From Flavobacteriales bacterium (GTDB taxonomy: Bacteria > Bacteroidota > Bacteroidia > Flavobacteriales > BACL11), in the NCBI GenBank assembly GCA_002683775.1, contig NYTT01000091.1, positions 1 through 19,060 of the forward strand: a DNA stretch of 19,060 nt, written 5' to 3'. Below the pieces are notes generated by a model. That model had not been told where the DNA came from and searched no databases. It saw nothing but the letters and a program-made list of their open reading frames with translations. This document shows, one piece after another, positions 14,781 through 19,060 of the stretch (the stretch's first letter is position 1; each line of letters opens with the position of its first letter). The translations under genes were made by a program, and so were the position numbers.

Positions 14781-15236
14781 ATGGATTTTCCCACATTAAA
14801 TTTGCCTTTAGTTGACTTCAAAACTAAATTAGTTAATCAAACTGTGCAAGTTTTTGATGAAGTAAGAATGAAGTATGTTAATTTAACACCAGAGGAGTGG
14901 GTACGTCAAAACTTTATCCATTACCTGAAAAATATTAAATGCTACCCCTTTAGTTTAATGGGAATTGAAAAAACACTAGCCTATAATAGTTTGAAAAAAC
15001 GTGCAGATATTGTCTTATATAACAGAGAAGCTCAACCTATTATGATTGTTGAATGTAAATCAGCTAATGTAAATATTAACCAAGATGTTTTTTATCAAAT
15101 TTCAAGATATAATTCAGTATTGAAAGTAAAATATTTAGTTGTAACAAATGGTATAAGGCATATGTGTTGTTTAATAGATTATAAAAGTAATAAACTAAAT
15201 TTCATAAAAGAAATACCCTGCTTTAGACAATTTTGA
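14781..15236 (+). CDS. Stand-alone HsdR N-terminal-type PD-(D/E)XK nuclease domain protein
   Basis: The 151-aa product contains only the nuclease fold found at the N-terminus of type I restriction HsdR subunits (HSDR_N_2-like). Catalytic signature residues are visible: an N-terminal helix Glu (PEEW, 38-39), Asp76 in RADIVLY, and Glu91-x-Lys93 in IMIVECKSA, giving D-X14-E-X-K. The following QDVFYQISRYNSVLK (101-115) supplies the Gln/Tyr motif. There is no helicase domain, and no hsdM or hsdS is nearby, so it is not part of a restriction system here. In Bacteroidota such proteins are often found beside holA, which suggests a DNA repair or replication-linked role; this is from memory and unverified. 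Its 3' end faces the T9SS protein with one base between stops. Intact active-site residues suggest it is catalytically competent. Confidence 0.85.
   Translation: MDFPTLNLPLVDFKTKLVNQTVQVFDEVRMKYVNLTPEEWVRQNFIHYLKNIKCYPFSLMGIEKTLAYNSLKKRADIVLYNREAQPIMIVECKSANVNINQDVFYQISRYNSVLKVKYLVVTNGIRHMCCLIDYKSNKLNFIKEIPCFRQF
14819..14849 (-). promoter_or_regulatory. -33/-7 promoter for holA, inside the divergent gene
   Basis: On the minus strand a TTG (14849-14847) is followed after 20 nt by TAGTTTTG (14826-14819). This is a complete match to the Bacteroidota pattern TTG-N(17-23)-TAnnTTTG. It gives a holA leader of about 45 nt that is antisense to the first codons of the nuclease gene. Confidence 0.45.
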
Positions 15237-15237
15237 A

Positions 15238-17199
15238 TTAAAATAGAACATTGATTGTACCAGTTTTAGTAAATGGCCTTTTATTTTCTCCTATAATATT
15301 TACTTTATAGCTGTAAGTGCCTTGTTTAATAGGATATCCATTAAATTTTCCGTCCCAAAATTTATTAATATCATCTGTAAAAAAAATTATTTCTCCCCAA
15401 CGGTTAATTATTGACATGCTAAAACTACCAATGTTATTTCCTAAAGTAGTTAGTAGATCATTATGTTGATCTCCATTTGGAGTAAATGTGTTTGGCATGA
15501 AAAACTCGACTCTAGGTATGAAATTTATTATTGAATTAGATGATGTGCCAAAACAGCCATCTTCAGATTCAACGATTATATATGAAATTAAAGTAGAGTC
15601 AACAATTAAGAATTCATTACTAGATATTAGAGAATCACTATCGTTGTACCAATAATATGAAGAATAGATCCCTGTGTTAAGAATAACTTCTTCTCCAGGA
15701 AATATCTCATAAAATTGTGGTTGTATTATTGGTGTTGGCAATTCATTAACTATTATACTTACATCTTCTCCTATAATATCAGCTTCACAGGCATTTGGAT
15801 CATCAGCAAGAATAATATTGTATATTCCCGAAATAGATGTAGTTACTATATAATTTTCAGTATTGATGTTATAAATTGATGATGAGGCACTTCCATTAGA
15901 ATAGGTTAGGTTCCAAGGTAATAGACCGCTAAATGAGAAATTTATCTCTGTAGATGAACCATCATTACAAATTTCGCCACCTCCACTGATTGTTGCTGTT
16001 GGAGTAATATCTTGAGTAACTGTAATGTCATCTGAATCTATACAGCCGTTTATGTCAGTCAAAACAAGAATGAACTGACCTTCTGAAACTGTAGTTTCAG
16101 GGTTGTTAGACCCATTGCTCCAAGCATAATTATAAGGCTGTTCACCTCCAATGATTATTGGAATTATAGAAAACGAATCTCTACATGGAATCTGTATGTC
16201 TAAACCTAAGTTTACAGATGGTTTTTCATTCACATTAATAATTTGTGAACCTGATGCGGAACATCCATTTATATCTGTTAGATTATATTCAATATTATTT
16301 AAACCAATGATGCTAGAAGATGGTGTAAAAGTATTTGTATTAACTCCATTTCCAGAATAAATGCCTCCTGCAGGAACAGCAATATTTAGTGCAAGTGGAG
16401 AATCATCTTCACACATTTCATCTAATGATGGAAAGGTTATAATCGGATTTGCATTTACATTAATTAAAAGTGATGCAGTATCATCTGGACAAGTCGTTGT
16501 AGACCCTGCAGGAGGAGAGCCTAAAACAATGTATGAGTATGTGCCACTTGTAGCTACATTAGGATCAAAGATATTACTAATTATATTCCAATTAGAATCA
16601 TACCATGTTCCCCCAGAGCTTGGAGTTCCATTTAGTTGGTTTTCAAGTATTATAGATGAGTCACTGCTACATCTAGTAATTCCAGGACTTAAGTTATCAT
16701 CTCCAGCATCACCTAATATACAGCAATCTGTAGAGCCATTTCCGGCTGTTTGTGAAAAATCAATATTACAATTTGTATTTGAAAAATTTGTGATAAGCAG
16801 TATGTAAAATTCTCCAGTAACGGCATTTGTAATTTCACAGTTTTCTATTGATGCTGCAGAGTAACTACAATCTTCAACATAAGGAGCTGTTAAACTATCA
16901 CACATAGTATTAGGGTCGGTAAAAGGCCCCCAGCAAATAAAATCAATATCTACTAGAGGTGTGCTTTGTATCGTAATTGTAATATTTCCTGGTTGGTCTA
17001 TTTGTAGATAGTAAAATGCGGGGTTAGGTTGAGTAAATAAACAGTCATAGTCTGGTCCAACAGGTGCCTGTGTATTAGTGGAGGCCGCAAATGTTGCTGT
17101 TGTTCCTGTGCAAAAAGGTTCTGCGTTAATACAATCAGGAGATTGCGAATGTATAACATTACATATTAGAGAAAAGAAAATGAAATAATAATTTTTCAT
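15238..17199 (-). CDS. T9SS type B secreted, gliding-motility-type adhesin-like protein
   Basis: A 653-aa extracellular protein. A signal peptide (1-19, ending IHSQ) leads into a Cys-rich N-terminal domain (about 20-165; DCINAEPFC, DFICWGPF). This is common in Bacteroidota surface proteins and likely adopts a jelly-roll fold. Ig-like/PKD-like segments cover about 170-325 and 400-490. A SprB-type repeat is at about 335-398, with GGEQPYNYAWSNGSNNPETT and FILVLTDINGC. The C-terminus (564-653) has FMPNTFTPNGDQHNDLL, INRWGEIIF and WDGKFNGYPIKQGTYSYKV. That is the gliding-motility-associated (CHU_C/type B) sorting domain recognised by the type IX secretion system. Multiple Cys suggest disulfides. 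It is probably anchored at the cell surface and may mediate adhesion or gliding. It starts 49 nt after aconitase with no clear promoter between. Confidence 0.93.
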   Translation of the reverse strand: MKNYYFIFFSLICNVIHSQSPDCINAEPFCTGTTATFAASTNTQAPVGPDYDCLFTQPNPAFYYLQIDQPGNITITIQSTPLVDIDFICWGPFTDPNTMCDSLTAPYVEDCSYSAASIENCEITNAVTGEFYILLITNFSNTNCNIDFSQTAGNGSTDCCILGDAGDDNLSPGITRCSSDSSIILENQLNGTPSSGGTWYDSNWNIISNIFDPNVATSGTYSYIVLGSPPAGSTTTCPDDTASLLINVNANPIITFPSLDEMCEDDSPLALNIAVPAGGIYSGNGVNTNTFTPSSSIIGLNNIEYNLTDINGCSASGSQIINVNEKPSVNLGLDIQIPCRDSFSIIPIIIGGEQPYNYAWSNGSNNPETTVSEGQFILVLTDINGCIDSDDITVTQDITPTATISGGGEICNDGSSTEINFSFSGLLPWNLTYSNGSASSSIYNINTENYIVTTSISGIYNIILADDPNACEADIIGEDVSIIVNELPTPIIQPQFYEIFPGEEVILNTGIYSSYYWYNDSDSLISSNEFLIVDSTLISYIIVESEDGCFGTSSNSIINFIPRVEFFMPNTFTPNGDQHNDLLTTLGNNIGSFSMSIINRWGEIIFFTDDINKFWDGKFNGYPIKQGTYSYKVNIIGENKRPFTKTGTINVLF

Positions 17200-17248
17200 T
17201 TTCTAAATTAGTTATTCTTAATGTAACTGAAAGTCATATTTTAGTCGT

Positions 17249-19060
17249 TTAATTACTGTTTTCTTCTCTAATTAAATTTAGAGCAGAACCCGCTTTAAAC
17301 CAATCAATTTGGGCTTCGTTGTAAGTGTGGTTTAATGAAATAATATCTGTAGATTTATCTTTATGGATAATCTCTAATTTTAGTTGTTTTCCTTCTTTGA
17401 ATTCTATTAAATCTATAAAATTAAATGTGTCGTCTTCAAGAATTAAATTATAGTCATTTTCATTAGCAAATGTTAGGCCTAGCATTCCTTGTTTTTTAAG
17501 ATTTGTTTCATGTATACGTGCAAATGACTTTACAATTACTGCCATAACTCCTAAATGCCTTGGTTCCATTGCTGCATGTTCTCTTGAAGACCCTTCTCCG
17601 TAATTGTGGTCTCCTACAACAATAGAAGTAATGCCTGCTTTTTTGTATTTTCTTGCAACATTAGGAACTTCGTCATAAGATCCGTCAAGCTGATTCATTA
17701 TTCTATTAACTCCTTCACCAAAAGCATTCACAGCACCAATTAAACAATTATTCGAAATATTATCTAAATGACCTCTATATTTTAACCATGGTCCAGCCAT
17801 TGATATATGGTCTGTTGTACATTTTCCTTTTGCTTTAATTAGGAGCTTTGCCCCACTAATATTTTTTCTATCCCATGCTTTAAAGGGTTTAAGTAGTTGC
17901 AATCTCTTTGAGTCTGTATTTACAACAACTTTGATGTTAGTGCCGTCTTTGGCTGGAGCTTGATATCCTTTGTCTTTAACATCAAATCCATTTGGAGGAA
18001 GTTCGTGTCCATTCGGTTCATTTAATGATACTAACTCATTTTTATTATTTAGCAGTTTGTCAGTTATTGGATTAAAGTCAAGTCTTCCAGAAATGGCAAT
18101 TGCAGCTACCATTTCAGGTGAACCGACAAATGCATGCGTATTTGGATTTCCATCAGCTCTTTTTGCAAAATTTCTATTAAATGAGTGTACTATTGAGTTT
18201 TTTTCTTTTTTTTCTGCACCTTCTCTGTCCCATTGTCCAATGCATGGTCCGCATGCATTAGTAAATATCTTTGTTGTATCGAATCTATTGAAAATATCAA
18301 TTAAACCATCTCTTTCAGCTGTAAATCTAACTTGTTCTGATCCTGGATTTATTCCCAAGGTTGCTTTTGGTGTTATTCCTTTGTCTGCAGCATCTTTTAC
18401 AATAGAAGCAGCTCTACTTAGATCTTCATAAGATGAATTTGTACATGAGCCGATTAATGCCCATTCAACATCTAAAGGCCAGTCATTTTTAGTTGCTTTT
18501 TGATTCATTTTTCCAACTGGAGTTGCTAAGTCTGGAGTGAATGGTCCGTTAAGATGAGGTGCTAATTCATCTAAATTTATTTCTATTACTTGATCAAAGT
18601 ATTGTTCTGGATTCGAATAGACTTCAGCGTCTCCAGTTAAATATTCTTTAATTTTATTAGCCTCATTAGCAACATCATTTCTGTCTGTTGCTCTTAAATA
18701 CCTTTCCATGCTCTTATCATATCCAAATGTTGAGGTTGTAGCACCAATTTCAGCACCCATGTTGCAGATAGTACCTTTACCAGTTGCAGATAATGATTCT
18801 GCTCCTTCTCCAAAATATTCAACAATAGCACCTGTACCTCCTTTAACTGATAAGATTCCAGCAACCTTCAAAATCACATCTTTTGGAGCAGTCCATCCAT
18901 TAAGTTTTCCAGTAAGCTTTATTCCAATTAATTTAGGGAATTTTAATTCCCAAGGCATTCCGGCCATCACATCAACTGCATCAGCTCCACCAACTCCAAT
19001 TGCAACCATGCCTAGTCCTCCTGCATTTACTGTGTGAGAATCTGTTCCAATCATCATTCC
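17249..19060 (-). CDS. acn: Aconitate hydratase, 5' end outside the window
   Basis: The frame enters from the right edge in GMMIGTDSHTVNAGGLGM and runs 604 codons to its stop, so about 150 N-terminal residues of a protein near 755 aa are missing. It interconverts citrate and isocitrate in the TCA cycle through a [4Fe-4S] cluster. The cluster Cys residues are present: Cys205 (LIGSCTNSSYEDL) and Cys269 and Cys272 (FTNACGPCIGQW), counted from the first Met visible. The swivel domain carries CTTDHISMAGPWLKYRGHL and the active-site GDHNYGEGSSREHAAMEPR. The domain order and insertions resemble the mitochondrial-type aconitase rather than AcnB. The ATG pair at 19052-19057 is internal, not the start. 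The T9SS protein follows 49 nt downstream. Confidence 0.95.
   Translation of the reverse strand, partial: GMMIGTDSHTVNAGGLGMVAIGVGGADAVDVMAGMPWELKFPKLIGIKLTGKLNGWTAPKDVILKVAGILSVKGGTGAIVEYFGEGAESLSATGKGTICNMGAEIGATTSTFGYDKSMERYLRATDRNDVANEANKIKEYLTGDAEVYSNPEQYFDQVIEINLDELAPHLNGPFTPDLATPVGKMNQKATKNDWPLDVEWALIGSCTNSSYEDLSRAASIVKDAADKGITPKATLGINPGSEQVRFTAERDGLIDIFNRFDTTKIFTNACGPCIGQWDREGAEKKEKNSIVHSFNRNFAKRADGNPNTHAFVGSPEMVAAIAISGRLDFNPITDKLLNNKNELVSLNEPNGHELPPNGFDVKDKGYQAPAKDGTNIKVVVNTDSKRLQLLKPFKAWDRKNISGAKLLIKAKGKCTTDHISMAGPWLKYRGHLDNISNNCLIGAVNAFGEGVNRIMNQLDGSYDEVPNVARKYKKAGITSIVVGDHNYGEGSSREHAAMEPRHLGVMAVIVKSFARIHETNLKKQGMLGLTFANENDYNLILEDDTFNFIDLIEFKEGKQLKLEIIHKDKSTDIISLNHTYNEAQIDWFKAGSALNLIREENSN

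Noticed and set aside
14797..14804. TAAATTTG on the plus strand as a promoter
   Set aside because: It lies inside codons of the nuclease gene after its start and has no downstream gene to serve. It shows how often the motif can arise by chance in this composition.
14781..15236. Part of a type I restriction-modification or defence island
   Set aside because: No hsdM, hsdS, helicase or other defence gene is nearby, and the neighbours are housekeeping genes.
16151..16807. Rightward open frames inside the T9SS protein
   Set aside because: Antisense to a coherent multidomain protein; their composition reflects the opposite strand and no family features are seen.
17970..19037. Rightward open frames of 109-153 codons inside aconitase
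   Set aside because: They are antisense shadows of conserved aconitase sequence with no recognisable domain, signal peptide or promoter.

Overview
The window is a gene-dense, very AT-rich stretch of a Bacteroidota chromosome, most likely a Flavobacteriales-type, possibly aquatic, bacterium. The lineage call rests on several family-level signs. These are a DUF5606 protein, a DUF5777 beta-barrel, a carboxypeptidase-regulatory-like/plug TonB-dependent receptor, a gliding-motility-type T9SS type B C-terminal domain with a SprB-like repeat, the pyrG-yidC gene pair, and TAnnTTTG-type -7 promoter boxes just upstream of several genes. No stretch over 300 bases lacks a gene. I saw no tRNA, rRNA, CRISPR array, insertion sequence or prophage.

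Left part (1-5295). A leftward DUF5606 gene ends in a perfect 12-bp tandem repeat (five copies). Across a 98-bp promoter region, a rightward operon starts. It holds an Atg22/UMF1-like MFS transporter, a small lipoprotein c-type cytochrome, a YceI-family polyisoprenoid-binding protein, a DUF5777 beta-barrel, an L-2-hydroxyglutarate dehydrogenase (lhgO) and an unrecognised 185-aa protein. The first four genes overlap by 11, 8 and 4 nt, and the last two by 1 nt. The cytochrome/YceI/DUF5777 trio looks like one envelope module and is the best candidate here for an incompletely described system. lhgO has no ATG, GTG or TTG from which its FAD-binding motif could be translated, so it probably starts at ATA. 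The operon appears to end at a hairpin plus T-run lying inside the 3' end of the convergent purB gene.

Middle part (5312-13722). It contains purB (purine synthesis, leftward), then DUF456 and mqnA (rightward; futalosine route to menaquinone). The leftward pair pyrG-yidC follows (CTP synthesis; membrane protein insertion), then a leftward TonB-dependent receptor with its own -7 box.

Right part (13767-19060). holA (DNA polymerase III delta, GTG start) is divergent from an orphan HsdR-N-type PD-(D/E)XK nuclease domain gene. Their start codons are only 12 bp apart, and the best holA promoter match lies inside the nuclease gene. A T9SS-secreted adhesin-like protein and an aconitase truncated by the window edge complete the region.

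Most genes are housekeeping. The inferred links are respiratory or redox (cytochrome, LhgO, MqnA, aconitase: quinone supply, 2-oxoglutarate and the TCA cycle) and envelope biogenesis (YidC, TonB receptor, T9SS cargo, YceI/DUF5777). All calls come from reading the sequence and from family knowledge; no database search was run.
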